Below, in pieces: positions 54,187 through 62,894 of a stretch of DNA of 64,000 nucleotides (position 1 is the stretch's first letter; the number at the start of each line of letters is the position of its first letter). The translations under genes and the position numbers were made by a program. The notes beneath the pieces are model-generated. The model was not told the DNA's origin, did no database searches, and saw only the letters and a program-made list of their open reading frames with translations. This DNA comes from Verrucomicrobia bacterium Tous-C9LFEB. GTDB lineage: Bacteria; Verrucomicrobiota; Verrucomicrobiia; Methylacidiphilales; UBA1321. The stretch lies in the NCBI GenBank assembly GCA_002304345.1, contig NEUU01000012.1:61345-125344 (forward strand), written 5' to 3'.

Positions 54187-54807
54187 TTATTCGGCAGCAG
54201 CGGCTTCGGACTTCACGCTTTCGCCAACGGCGAAACGGACGAAGCGGCGAATGATGATATTTTCACCGAGTTCGGCGACCTTGGCCTTGCGGAGGTCTTC
54301 GATGGTGAGCTTGTCATCCTTCACGAACGCCTGCTCGAGCAGCACGATTGTGCTGTAAAACTTATCCAGCTTGCCGGTGACGATCTTTTCGACGATCGCT
54401 TCGGGCTTGCCTTTGACTTGAGCGGCGGCGACTTCCTTTTCCGTCTTCACGAGTTCGGCGGGAACTTCTTCACGGGAGAGGTACAACGGGCTCGCGGCGG
54501 CGATCTGGAGTGTGACGTCCTTCACGAAGTCGCGGAACTTTTCGTTGCGGGCAACGAAGTCGGTTTCGCAATTGATTTCGACCAGCACACCCACCTTATC
54601 AAAGTGGATGTAGGAGGCGATCACGCCTTCCTTGGCTTCACGGCTGGCTTTCTTGCCGGCGGTGGCGACACCCTTCTTGCGAAGGAGCACCTCAGCGGCG
54701 TTCACGTCGCCCTTGGCTTCCACCAGGGCTTTTTTACAATCCATCATCCCGGTGCCGGTCTTTTCGCGCAATTGCTGGACCAGCGCGGGAGTAATTTCAG
54801 TACTCAT
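54187..54807 (-). CDS. tsf: Elongation factor Ts
   Basis: A 206-residue EF-Ts, of the short type also found outside Proteobacteria. LVQQLREKTGTGMMDCKKAL at the N-terminal UBA-like part and VLVEINCETDFVARNEKFRD are the family signatures. It recharges EF-Tu with GTP. It starts 36 bases after rpsB. In this window it is separated from pyrH by mntR/mntH and a hairpin cascade. Confidence 0.95.
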   Translation of the reverse strand: MSTEITPALVQQLREKTGTGMMDCKKALVEAKGDVNAAEVLLRKKGVATAGKKASREAKEGVIASYIHFDKVGVLVEINCETDFVARNEKFRDFVKDVTLQIAAASPLYLSREEVPAELVKTEKEVAAAQVKGKPEAIVEKIVTGKLDKFYSTIVLLEQAFVKDDKLTIEDLRKAKVAELGENIIIRRFVRFAVGESVKSEAAAAE

Positions 54808-54843
54808 GGTAATCTGTTGGCGGTTTAAATTTCGAGGTCAGGA

Positions 54844-55593
54844 TTAGGCCGAGACGCCGGTGAGGTTCTCGGACTCGCTCGCGGCGGCCTTGTCGGAGCG
54901 CTTCTTGCCGCTGACGCTGGCGCCTTCGATCAGGGCGTCATTGAACGCCTCGATGATGATGCGGATCGAGCGGATGGCGTCGTCGTTGCCGACCACGGGA
55001 TAATCCACCTGATCGGGATCGGCGTTCGTGTCCGTGATGGCCACGATCGGGATCTTCAAGCGGCGGGCTTCGGCGACCGCGATCTGTTCGCGGGGAGTGT
55101 CGATGATGATCAACGCGCCGGGGAACTTTTCCATGTCGCGAACGCCGTCGAGGTTGCGGTGCAACTTGACGTTTTCACGGCGGAGGACGGCGATTTCCTG
55201 CTTCGGGAGCTGGTTGATCGTACCCTTGTTTTCGAGATCATCGATGTACTTCATGCGGGCGACGCTCTTGCGGATCGTCTGCAAATTGGTCAGCGTGCCA
55301 CCGAGCCAACGCTCCGTGACGTAGTAGGAATTGCTCTGGGGGGCGAGGGCCTTGATGGTCTCCTGCGCCTGTTTTTTGCAACCGACAAAAAGAGCTTTCT
55401 GGCCGCTGGCGGCGAGTTGCTTCAGGAAGTCCTGGGCGGCGGCGAGCTGGGTGGCCGTCTTGTCGAGGTTGATAACATAGATGCCGTTGCGCGCTTCAAA
55501 AATGAAGGGCTTCATCTTGGGGTTCCAACGTTGGGTGCGGTGGCCGAAATGGACGCCGGCGTCCAACAGTTCTTTAACATCAACACGAATCAT
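54844..55593 (-). CDS. rpsB: 30S ribosomal protein S2
   Basis: A 249-residue S2: VKELLDAGVHFGHRTQRWNP at the N-terminus and LIIIDTPREQIAVAEARRLK further on are the S2 signatures. The C-terminal tail is Ser/Lys-rich. It heads the rpsB-tsf pair. The intergenic region upstream (55594-55876) must hold its promoter and leader; an S2 autoregulatory site could be there, but I cannot confirm it. Confidence 0.96.
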   Translation of the reverse strand: MIRVDVKELLDAGVHFGHRTQRWNPKMKPFIFEARNGIYVINLDKTATQLAAAQDFLKQLAASGQKALFVGCKKQAQETIKALAPQSNSYYVTERWLGGTLTNLQTIRKSVARMKYIDDLENKGTINQLPKQEIAVLRRENVKLHRNLDGVRDMEKFPGALIIIDTPREQIAVAEARRLKIPIVAITDTNADPDQVDYPVVGNDDAIRSIRIIIEAFNDALIEGASVSGKKRSDKAAASESENLTGVSA

Positions 55594-55876
55594 GGTGATC
55601 TCTTTCTGTCGTCTATCACTGCCCGTCCTGTTTCTATCCCCCAGGATGGCCAGCTTCCGTTTCTACGGAATGAATTTTTGTGAGGGTGCCGGTTGCCCGG
55701 CGTTTATTTTCTCCAGCCAACGCCTTGACATCGGCAGGAAAGGGTCAACAGTAGCGTCACTCGTGCCGATGACAAGAGAAAAGGCATATCGACGGGAAAC
55801 GACCAAACTGAAGAAAATTTGGATAGCGACGTCAAAAGCTCTGGAAGATTGACAATTAAGCAAAAATAGGGAATAA
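55594..55876. promoter_or_regulatory. Divergent leader region of rpsB and an exported-protein gene
   Basis: 283 bases between divergent starts. The rpsB side has a small stem (TTCCGT/ACGGAA around 55656-55672) and a C-rich tract CCCCCAGGATGG. The other side is AT-rich with AGGGA five bases before the GTG at 55877. No gene or known riboswitch seen. Confidence 0.4.
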
Positions 55877-56842
55877 GTGACGCAATCGTCTGCAAAAACG
55901 AAGCAAAGCATGCTAATCCTTCCTAAGTGGGCCTGTGTTATCATGGGCATTGCCGGTCTTAGCGTACTCCACGCTGAGGAAACCGTCATTTACGGAACCA
56001 CTTCGGAAACCGCTGTCGCTTCCACCCCCGCCACGGCTCCCGCCGTCATTCCTGTCTCCACCGAGGCCCCTGCCAAAGCCACCCCGGCGGCGAATTCCGA
56101 ACAGCCCGTTTTATCGGTCAACGACCAGCCCGTCACCCAGGTTGTCCTCCAGTCCACGGAAGAAATCATCTCCAAGCCCCCCTCGAATTACCCGTGGAAA
56201 AAGAAGATCGTCACCACGACCTTCTGGATCGGTCAGGACGCCACTTCTTACAACGACACGACCAATTACGCCAGCGCCTGGGACTCCAAGTGGACCAAGA
56301 GCTACGGCGGCACGGATAACCCGACCCAACGGTTTGGCTTCCTGCCGAAGGGTCGCTTTGCCGTCACGCAGAATCCCTTTTACGTGGCCCTGCCCTTCAA
56401 CGACGTGAAGTTCCCCGACCTCGCGAAGAAGTGGATACCTTGGTACAACAAGGACTTAGCCAAGGATCAACGCTACCAATCGCAGTGCAAGGGTCGCTGG
56501 ATCGAAATCCGCAATGCGGACGGCAAATCGTGCTTCGCCCAATGGCAGGACGTCGGTCCCTTCCGCTACGACCACGCCGCTTACGTTTTCGGCAAGGAAC
56601 GGCCCAATACCTTCAACAAGGCCGGGCTCGATGTCTCCCCGGCCGTGAAGACTCACCTCGGTCTCGTCGGTCTGGACATTTGTGACTGGCGTTTTGTGGA
56701 AGCGTGGGAAGTGCGCGAAGGTCCGTGGATCACCTATGGTGAGCAAGCGATCGTGATGGCGGCCATCAAGCAACGCGAGCAGGCGCACAAAAATTCTACT
56801 GCGAAACTGGCTCAAGTCACCTCGAACCCCGCCACGGAATAG
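55877..56842 (+). CDS. Exported protein, unknown family
   Basis: A 321-residue protein. A signal peptide (ILPKWACVIMGIAGLSVLHA) is followed by an Ala/Pro/Thr-rich linker to about residue 100. A conserved-looking domain follows, with WIGQDATSYNDTTNYASAWD, FGFLPKGRFAVTQNPFYVAL, RWIEIRNADGKSCFAQWQDV and NKAGLDVSPAVKTHLGLVGL. The GKSCFAQWQDVGP part is reminiscent of a double-psi beta-barrel such as RlpA, but I cannot confirm it. GTG at 55877 has AGGGA upstream; ATG 55910 is the alternative. It is divergent from rpsB. Confidence 0.7.
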   Translation: MTQSSAKTKQSMLILPKWACVIMGIAGLSVLHAEETVIYGTTSETAVASTPATAPAVIPVSTEAPAKATPAANSEQPVLSVNDQPVTQVVLQSTEEIISKPPSNYPWKKKIVTTTFWIGQDATSYNDTTNYASAWDSKWTKSYGGTDNPTQRFGFLPKGRFAVTQNPFYVALPFNDVKFPDLAKKWIPWYNKDLAKDQRYQSQCKGRWIEIRNADGKSCFAQWQDVGPFRYDHAAYVFGKERPNTFNKAGLDVSPAVKTHLGLVGLDICDWRFVEAWEVREGPWITYGEQAIVMAAIKQREQAHKNSTAKLAQVTSNPATE

Positions 56843-56885
56843 TCGGTCCGCTCAGCGCCTCTCCGAAAAGATCGTAGACAGGCTC

Positions 56886-57347
56886 TCAGGAAATCGCTTC
56901 CAGCACTTCAGCCACGTGCGTCGCGGCTTTGACCTTGCGAAAGATCTTCACGATCTTGCCATCGGGTCCAATGACAAATGTCGACCGCTCGACGCCCATG
57001 TATTTGCGGCCATAGAGACTCTTTTCGACCCAGACGCCGTACGCTTCCACGATCTTTTTGTCCACGTCCGCGAGCAGCGGAAAGGGCAGGGAGTTCTTCC
57101 CCGCGAAGTTCGCATGCGATTTCACGGAGTCGGGACTGACCCCGAGCACCACCACGCCTTTTTTCAGCAGGGCCGAATGCGAATCGCGGAAAGAACAGGC
57201 CTCCGTCGTGCAACCAGGGGTACTGTCCTTCGGGTAGAAATAGAGCACCACCGTTTTGCCCGCAAAGTCGGCGAGTGTGACGGTTTTGCCATCCTGAGTT
57301 TCCGCTTGGAACGCGGGTGCTTTCGAACCTTCGGCGAGGGTTTTCAT
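56886..57347 (-). CDS. bcp: Thioredoxin-dependent peroxiredoxin (BCP family)
   Basis: A 153-residue BCP/PrxQ protein. The peroxidatic C46 and resolving C51 lie in STPGCTTEACSFRD, the atypical 2-Cys pattern. It reduces peroxides with thioredoxin. The ATG at 57347 gives the usual length, and an upstream frame adds 41 unrelated residues through the hairpin region. It lies downstream of the lptF/G-type gene in the same direction, separated by the nested hairpin at 57392. Confidence 0.92.
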   Translation of the reverse strand: MKTLAEGSKAPAFQAETQDGKTVTLADFAGKTVVLYFYPKDSTPGCTTEACSFRDSHSALLKKGVVVLGVSPDSVKSHANFAGKNSLPFPLLADVDKKIVEAYGVWVEKSLYGRKYMGVERSTFVIGPDGKIVKIFRKVKAATHVAEVLEAIS

Positions 57348-57391
57348 GTCGACATCGCTATTAAGGATTGATTTCAATCTGGACCTCTTCC

Positions 57392-57441
57392 TGTAGGGCG
57401 CCATTGCATGGCGCCGCGGCGCGATACAATCGCGCCCTACA
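57392..57441. repeat. Nested hairpin / cruciform-like element
   Basis: Outer arms TGTAGGGCGC and GCGCCCTACA enclose two further perfect hairpins: GGCGCCA/TGGCGCC around TTGCA, and GGCGCGAT/ATCGCGCC around ACA. The outer and inner stems share bases, so two alternative folds are possible. A half copy is at 50395. Confidence 0.7.
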
Positions 57442-57485
57442 ACAAGGCAAAAGACATCGGCTCCCCCCACGATTCAGAAAGGTTT

Positions 57486-58724
57486 TCATTTCGGGGGGAG
57501 ATTTTCCTTCGTGACCTTGTCGAGCAGGAGTCGCAAGCCCTTCAGGCGCAAGTCGCGAGCTCCGGTGTCGGCCAGCGGATTTTCTTCCGTCTTGCTCTCG
57601 GCGCGGGCCAGCTTCCAGCGGCGTTGGATTTGCCAGAACCAGCCGAAGCGGAAGCCCATCATCACCATCGCCGCCAGCCCAAAGAGCACCGGACACGCCC
57701 ATGCCGCAAGGAACGCCGGAATACGGTTACCCCGGCCCATGGCGCTGAAAAACTGCATGATAAAGAGGTACACCATCAGGATGAAAATCGCGTTGAACAC
57801 GCCGCCCGCCGGACTGCCGCGTCCCTGCTTCGTGCCCAGCGCGAGGGCGAACCCGAGCAGCACCAGCACGCTCGAGGGATAGGCAAAGAGATAATGATAT
57901 TGCGTGCGGTACGGAGCCAGCCGCGATTCATGCTGACCGCGAGAACTGTCGAGGAAGCGGCCCAGCTCCGACAGCGTCAACTCGGACGGCTTGGACTGCG
58001 TGAAGACGAGATTGCTCGGCGAGATGGTGTATTCGTCAAGATCGGTGCTGGCGTACGTCTCCTGCCGCACCACGTCGCCCCGGGCGTCGTGCACGTTTTT
58101 GCGGACATCGCGCAGCCGCCAGAATTCACCCGTGTATTCGCCATAACGGGCGAAATATTTCTCCACATCGCGGCCCTTTTCGTCGCGCTGCAGCAATTCC
58201 AACCCCTCGGCCTGACCGGTGACCACGTTCAATTTCTGGATGTACCAGACGCGATACCGCTGCGGGTCCACATAGATCAATCCCCGCACGATGGCCGAGT
58301 CCTGCTTCTGCTCCTTCACCTCGCGCATGATCGCCGCCCGCCGGGCCTCGGCCTTGGTCGCGGGCCAGCTCACATCGTAAAACAACACTCCCGCCACGAT
58401 CACCGCCATGACGATAAAGGGCGAAAAGAGCTGCATGCTGCTCAACCCGCCCGCCTGCAGGGCGGTGAGCTCGTTGCGCCGCGTGAGGGTCAGCAGCGCA
58501 TACAACGAGGCGAACAGCATCGCCACCGGCAGCACATCCACCATCAGGCGCGGAAACTGGGCCGCGTAGTAGGTGGCGATCAGGCTCCAGGGGGCCTTGT
58601 TCTCATAAAAATCGTCCAGCGAGCCAAAAAGATCGGCCACCACCCACAGGGTGCTGCAGGCAATAATACAGAAGAGGAACGGCTGGAGCAGTTCCAGAAT
58701 CAGGTAGCGGAAAAAAATCTTCAT
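57486..58724 (-). CDS. LptF/LptG-family LPS transport permease
   Basis: A 412-residue YjgP/YjgQ-type permease: three membrane helices at each end (RYLILELLQPFLFCIIACST at the N-terminus; VLVLLGFALALG and FNAIFILMVYLF near the C-terminus) around a periplasmic jellyroll. With LptB it extracts LPS from the inner membrane. Start at 58724 gives MKIFFRYLILELLQ, the standard opening. It is divergent from gmhA, an LPS-precursor gene, with 33 bases between starts, which supports an LPS role. Whether it is F or G cannot be told by eye. Confidence 0.88.
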   Translation of the reverse strand: MKIFFRYLILELLQPFLFCIIACSTLWVVADLFGSLDDFYENKAPWSLIATYYAAQFPRLMVDVLPVAMLFASLYALLTLTRRNELTALQAGGLSSMQLFSPFIVMAVIVAGVLFYDVSWPATKAEARRAAIMREVKEQKQDSAIVRGLIYVDPQRYRVWYIQKLNVVTGQAEGLELLQRDEKGRDVEKYFARYGEYTGEFWRLRDVRKNVHDARGDVVRQETYASTDLDEYTISPSNLVFTQSKPSELTLSELGRFLDSSRGQHESRLAPYRTQYHYLFAYPSSVLVLLGFALALGTKQGRGSPAGGVFNAIFILMVYLFIMQFFSAMGRGNRIPAFLAAWACPVLFGLAAMVMMGFRFGWFWQIQRRWKLARAESKTEENPLADTGARDLRLKGLRLLLDKVTKENLPPK

Positions 58725-58757
58725 GACACGATGCGACCTCTCACCTAATAGAAACAT

Positions 58758-59327
58758 ATGAACGTAACGTCAATGGTAGAGGCGCAGTACACTGAATTGC
58801 GCCAAACGGTCGAAGCCTGCCAAGCCGGGCTTCCAACCGTCGAAAAAATGGCGCTGGCCGTGGTGGCAGCGCTGAAAAAGGGGAATAAAATTTTGACCGC
58901 CGGTAACGGTGGCAGCGCCGCCGACGCGTTGCACATGGCCGAGGAACTCGTGGGCCGCTACCGCACGAACCGCCGTTCGCTGCCGTCCATCAGCCTCGCC
59001 GCCGATGTGACCGCCGTGACCTGCATCAGCAATGATTTCGGTTACGACAACGTCTTCTCCCGCCAGGTCGAAGGTCTCGGCCAGGCCGGCGACATCCTCG
59101 TCACCTTCAGCACCAGCGGCAACTCCGCCAACATCCTCAACGCCCTCGACGCCGCCAAAAAGCAGGGCCTGTTCACCATCAACCTCTCCGGCAAAGACGG
59201 CGGCAAGGCCCGCGGCAAGGCCGATCTCGAATGGATCGTCCCCGCCTCCAACGGCGCCCGCGTGCAGGAAATCCACACCTGGGTCATGCACACGATCCTC
59301 GAACTCGTCGAACTCGAGTTCCAATAA
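58758..59327 (+). CDS. gmhA: Phosphoheptose isomerase (SIS domain)
   Basis: A 189-residue SIS-domain protein close to GmhA (192 in E. coli): ILTAGNGGSAADALHMAEEL and the C-terminal IHTWVMHTILELVELEF supply the metal-binding His and Glu residues. It converts sedoheptulose 7-phosphate to heptose 7-phosphate for LPS core or heptose-linked glycans. It is divergent from the lptF/G-type gene and followed 95 bases later by the deacetylase-like gene. Confidence 0.88.
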   Translation: MNVTSMVEAQYTELRQTVEACQAGLPTVEKMALAVVAALKKGNKILTAGNGGSAADALHMAEELVGRYRTNRRSLPSISLAADVTAVTCISNDFGYDNVFSRQVEGLGQAGDILVTFSTSGNSANILNALDAAKKQGLFTINLSGKDGGKARGKADLEWIVPASNGARVQEIHTWVMHTILELVELEFQ

Positions 59328-59422
59328 ACCGCCGGTTGTTGAAAAATTCGTCGTGTGATCGGGAGCGATCCGCCCCATAGTGCTCCCGATCACCGACCGA
59401 CTCCATCTTACCCCGAGGGGAT

Positions 59423-61057
59423 ATGAAAAAAGTACTATTCACCGTCATCGCCCTGATTATTTTTCTACTGCTCCTCCAATTTGGCCCCAACGGCCTCTAC
59501 CACCGCGAACAGGCGATTAACGCGGAGATCGCAAAAGCCCGCGGCTTGACCGCACAAACCGAAACCCTCCCGGCTCCGACACCCGTCGCCAGCAGCACCG
59601 ATTCCACCGCCACGCCCGCCCCAACGGTTGCCCCCAGTATCGATACCAATACCGGCACGCCCACGACTGCCGCCGCTCCTTCCACTCCCAAGCCGTCCGA
59701 GCCCGCCCCGGCCGCCCCAGCTCCCACACCTGCCGTTCCCGCCGCCGCACCCGAGGTGGTCCAAAGCACGCCTCCTCCAGCACCAGCTCCGACTCCTGCA
59801 GCCACCCCCACTCCCGCCCCGGAAACACCCGCCACCACTCCCGAACCAGTCGTCGCCGCGGCCCCTCGTCCTCCCGAACCCGCACCTGCCGCAGCGCCCG
59901 TGGCCGCACCCACTCCGGCCCCCGTCGTCCCCACGCAACCGCTTCCCGCTCCCACGACGACGGTCACTACCGCCACCACCTCAACACCCACCGCCACCGC
60001 TTCGACCGCTGCCGTCGTTGCCGCCGCGTCGGTTCCAGCTGTGCCCGTCAAAAAAGCCAAACTCTCCGGCTCCAAAGTGGTCATTCTCGGCTACTACCGC
60101 TTCAGCGACCTCGGCGCCACCAACACCAATCCGAACCGGCTCTCGAGCGAAACCTTCGCCAAGCAAATCGCGTGGCTGCATGATAACGGCTTTGAGATCC
60201 TCGCCCTCAGCGATCTCATCGGCCGCCTGAAAAGCGGCTCGCCCCTGCCCGAGCACGCGGCCGTCATCACGATCAATAACGGCTACAACAACGCCCTCAC
60301 CGTCGCCGCCCCCGTACTGCGCCAGTACAATTACCCCTGGTCGTTCCTCGTCTACACCGACTTCATCGAGCAATCGCCGAAGTCCGTGACATGGACCAAT
60401 CTCCTCGACCTTTCCCAGAACAAAGTCGAAATCGGCAGCCAGACGAAGAGCCACCCGTGGCTCGCGGAAACCGCCGGAAAATCAGCCGAACAATATGACA
60501 AATGGCTCACGAACGAGCTGACCGGCTCGCGCCGCATTCTGGAAATCAAACTCAAAAAGCCGGTGACCGTCCTCGCCTATCCCTACGGCAACAGCAACCC
60601 CACCGTGGAAAAGAAAGCGCTCGCGCTCGGCTACGAAGCGATGCTCGGCATCTCCGGCGAACCCATCACCGCTTCCACCTCGCCGCTCAATCTGGGCCGC
60701 CTGATCATCAACCAATACACCTCGCCGTATTTTGAGACGATCTTGAGCCAAAAAGATTTCACCGTCTCCAACACCCAGCCCGCCATGGGCACCCAGATTC
60801 GCGAAGCGCGACCCGTCATCAGCGCCAAGCTCAACTACGCCGGGAAGATCAATCCGAAGTCCGTCACCGCCGAACTCTCCACCGGAGGCAACTTCAAGAA
60901 CATCTACGATCCCGCCACGCAAACGGTCACCTTCCCGACCGCGAAAAATCTCCTCGAAGGCCCCGTCTTCGTGCTCATCAAGGCGAAGGATCAAGACACC
61001 GGCAAACCAATCGTGGTCTACTGGCAGTTCTACTACGCTCCGCCCAAAGCGACGTAA
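59423..61057 (+). CDS. Membrane-anchored NodB/polysaccharide-deacetylase-like protein, metal site degenerate
   Basis: A 544-residue protein: one N-terminal helix (residues 4-20), a Pro/Ala/Thr linker (about 45-205), a NodB-like barrel (about 213-425) and a C-terminal beta domain (about 445-544). The family's TFDDG reads T-I-N285-N286-G, and the metal motif SHTxxHP reads S-Q340-T-K-S-H344-P, so the catalytic base, the metal Asp and one metal His are replaced. AYPYGN remains. The protein probably binds rather than deacetylates polysaccharide. GAGGGGAT lies before the ATG. Confidence 0.82.
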   Translation: MKKVLFTVIALIIFLLLLQFGPNGLYHREQAINAEIAKARGLTAQTETLPAPTPVASSTDSTATPAPTVAPSIDTNTGTPTTAAAPSTPKPSEPAPAAPAPTPAVPAAAPEVVQSTPPPAPAPTPAATPTPAPETPATTPEPVVAAAPRPPEPAPAAAPVAAPTPAPVVPTQPLPAPTTTVTTATTSTPTATASTAAVVAAASVPAVPVKKAKLSGSKVVILGYYRFSDLGATNTNPNRLSSETFAKQIAWLHDNGFEILALSDLIGRLKSGSPLPEHAAVITINNGYNNALTVAAPVLRQYNYPWSFLVYTDFIEQSPKSVTWTNLLDLSQNKVEIGSQTKSHPWLAETAGKSAEQYDKWLTNELTGSRRILEIKLKKPVTVLAYPYGNSNPTVEKKALALGYEAMLGISGEPITASTSPLNLGRLIINQYTSPYFETILSQKDFTVSNTQPAMGTQIREARPVISAKLNYAGKINPKSVTAELSTGGNFKNIYDPATQTVTFPTAKNLLEGPVFVLIKAKDQDTGKPIVVYWQFYYAPPKAT

Positions 61058-61060
61058 CGT

Positions 61061-61440
61061 GGGACGCATTGCCCTTTTCCGGATGCCAATTGAAAACGGC
61101 AGGGGAAAGTCCGCAGATGACGCCGATTGACACCGATTTTTAAGACGGAGAAAATCGGTGGTTGGTCCACCTATTATCAAGTCCGACACCATCCCAACTG
61201 ATCCTTCGACAAGCTCAGGATGACGGGTTGGGGAAGTAATCTCTATTCGTAGCGAAGAGTTCTAGTGAGAGTAGAAGGTTACTCTCAAACATTGCTTTCA
61301 TTCCACGTCATCCTGAGCTTGTCGAAGGATCGGTTGGGATGGTTGAGGATGCGACAATCAACATGAAATCTCCATCAATCTGCGGGCTTCCCCCTGCCTT
61401 TTCCAATTGGCATTTGGAAATTGAAAATGGGCAACGCCCT
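61061..61440. repeat. Inverted-repeat flanks around MITE-like element
   Basis: Sequence 61061-61115 (ATTGCCCTTTTCC, GGATGCCAATTG, GGCAGGGGAAAGTCCGCAGA) matches the reverse of 61378-61440 (GGGCTTCCCCCTGCCTTTTC, CCAATTGGCAT, GGGCAACGCCCT). The arms enclose the element at 61188-61343. The right arm overlaps the 3' end of the dehydrogenase gene. Confidence 0.65.
61188..61343. mobile_element. MITE-like element, copy 1
   Basis: A 156-base element with terminal inverted repeats of about 37 bases with one mismatch: ACCATCCCAACTGATCCTTC, then GACAAGCTCAGGATGAC, mirrored at the right end. The interior contains AACATTGCTTTCATTCCACG, shared with copy 2. It encodes nothing visible. No target-site duplication could be fixed by eye. 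Confidence 0.7.
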
Positions 61441-62675
61441 TAGTCCGGGATCACCACAACCTTCAGGCCTTCCTGACGGATGTTCACTTCCATCGCCTCG
61501 GTGATCTGCGAGAGCGGGAAGCGGTGCGTGATCAATTTCTCCACGGGCAGACCGATGCCTTGCGCGCGGCGCAAAAAATTATAGGCAATGGGATATTCAT
61601 CGACCGTGTAGACCCACGAGCCGACCAGCGTGATTTCCTTCGCGCAGAAGTCCTGATGCGGGTTGATCGTGCAGGTGCCGTTGTCGACAAAGAAGCCGAC
61701 CTCGCACACGCCGCCGCCACGCTGGACAAATTTGAAAATATTCGAAGCCGCCGCCGGAACGCCCGTGCACTGGAAAGCGAAATGCGCCCCCCGGCCCTTG
61801 GTCGCTTCCTTGACCGCGCCGATCAGGCCCGGCAGCCCGTCGTAATTCTTGAAATTGATCGTCGTCTCCGCGCCCATCCGCTTCGCCATGTCGAGACGGC
61901 CCTCGTCGCCGTCGAGCGCCACAATGTGCTGCGTGCCCGCCGCGCGTACTGCCGCCAGCATGAGCAATCCGATCGGACCGCAACCCTGGATTACCACGCG
62001 GCTGCGGAAATTCAGCAGCCCCGTGCTCTTCGCCCGTTCCAGCGCGTGGATGACCACCGCCGCCGGTTCGATCAACATGCGCAAATCGAGGCTCAAATCG
62101 TTCACCGCAAAAAACGTCGCGCCGGAACGCACGATCATGTACTCCGCGAAATAACCGTTGAGGTGCGTGGAGTCGTCGGGAATCAATCCCTGCACGCTGA
62201 GGTTCTCGCACAGGTTCAACCGACCCGGCGTGTAGAGACACGCGTCGCACTTGCCGCACGTGGTGACGCTCGTCACAATCTTGTCGCCCACCCGCACCGT
62301 CTTGCCCGCGTTGTCGCGCGTGACGTTCTTGCCGAGCTTTACGATCTCGCCCGTGCCTTCGTGGCCGAGCACCAGCGGCGCGAGCTTCATCGGATCGCCC
62401 TTGTACTCGTGCACGTCCGTGCCGCAGACACCGCAGCCTTCCACGCGAATCAGGATTTCATCGTCCGTGATATCGCGAATCGGAAAGTCCCGCATCTCGA
62501 TCGTCTTCGGCCCCGTCAGCAACGCCGCCTTGCACGACCGCGCAATGCCCGCCGTTACGGGAGCAGCGGCAACGGCCGGAGTCGCGATAGGACTCGGCGA
62601 CAGCGGATTTAACTTCTGCTGTTCGGCAATGACCCGGCGTACAATCCGGCTGATTTCTTCGGCGTTAATCGACAT
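61440..62675 (-). CDS. Zinc-dependent medium-chain alcohol dehydrogenase with N-terminal targeting-like extension
   Basis: A 411-residue MDR dehydrogenase. Catalytic zinc ligands lie in GCGVCGTDVHEYKGD and LGHEGTGEIV; structural zinc Cys are in TCGKCDACLYTPGRLNLC. The Rossmann motif is QGCGPIGLLML and the later Asp (IVALDGDEGR) favours NAD. Residues 1-21 (MSINAEEISRIVRRVIAEQQ) form an amphipathic helix followed by a Pro/Ala linker to residue 45, the design of bacterial-microcompartment encapsulation peptides. Substrate is unknown (secondary alcohol or sugar alcohol type). MITE-like repeats flank the gene. Confidence 0.83.
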   Translation of the reverse strand: MSINAEEISRIVRRVIAEQQKLNPLSPSPIATPAVAAAPVTAGIARSCKAALLTGPKTIEMRDFPIRDITDDEILIRVEGCGVCGTDVHEYKGDPMKLAPLVLGHEGTGEIVKLGKNVTRDNAGKTVRVGDKIVTSVTTCGKCDACLYTPGRLNLCENLSVQGLIPDDSTHLNGYFAEYMIVRSGATFFAVNDLSLDLRMLIEPAAVVIHALERAKSTGLLNFRSRVVIQGCGPIGLLMLAAVRAAGTQHIVALDGDEGRLDMAKRMGAETTINFKNYDGLPGLIGAVKEATKGRGAHFAFQCTGVPAAASNIFKFVQRGGGVCEVGFFVDNGTCTINPHQDFCAKEITLVGSWVYTVDEYPIAYNFLRRAQGIGLPVEKLITHRFPLSQITEAMEVNIRQEGLKVVVIPD

Positions 62676-62701
62676 GGCGTAGGGAAAGTCCTAGCTCCTT
62701 A

Positions 62702-62721
62702 TATGATTGAAGTCAATCATA
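62702..62721. promoter_or_regulatory. Palindrome upstream of the alcohol dehydrogenase gene
   Basis: TATGATTGA and TCAATCATA are 9-base arms around AG, 27 bases before the start codon on the minus strand. Operator candidate; AT-rich surroundings suit a promoter. Confidence 0.5.
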
Positions 62722-62894
62722 TAATTTCCGGGAGAAGGGACAAAGAAGTCCGCAGATTACACCGATTAAATTAAGATCGTCGCATCCAGTGATAAGGCAA
62801 ACCGATCCTTCGACAAGCTCAGGATGGCCAGCGTGACGCTGGACCCAGCTTTATGCATCCTGCGTCAACCGTACTGGATGCAACGTCACGTTGC

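Noticed and set aside
57408..58748. 446-codon plus-strand frame over the LptF/G gene
   Set aside because: Antisense to a gene with six membrane helices; a shadow caused by high GC.
61524..62612. 362-codon plus-strand frame over the alcohol dehydrogenase
   Set aside because: Antisense to clear zinc-dehydrogenase motifs.
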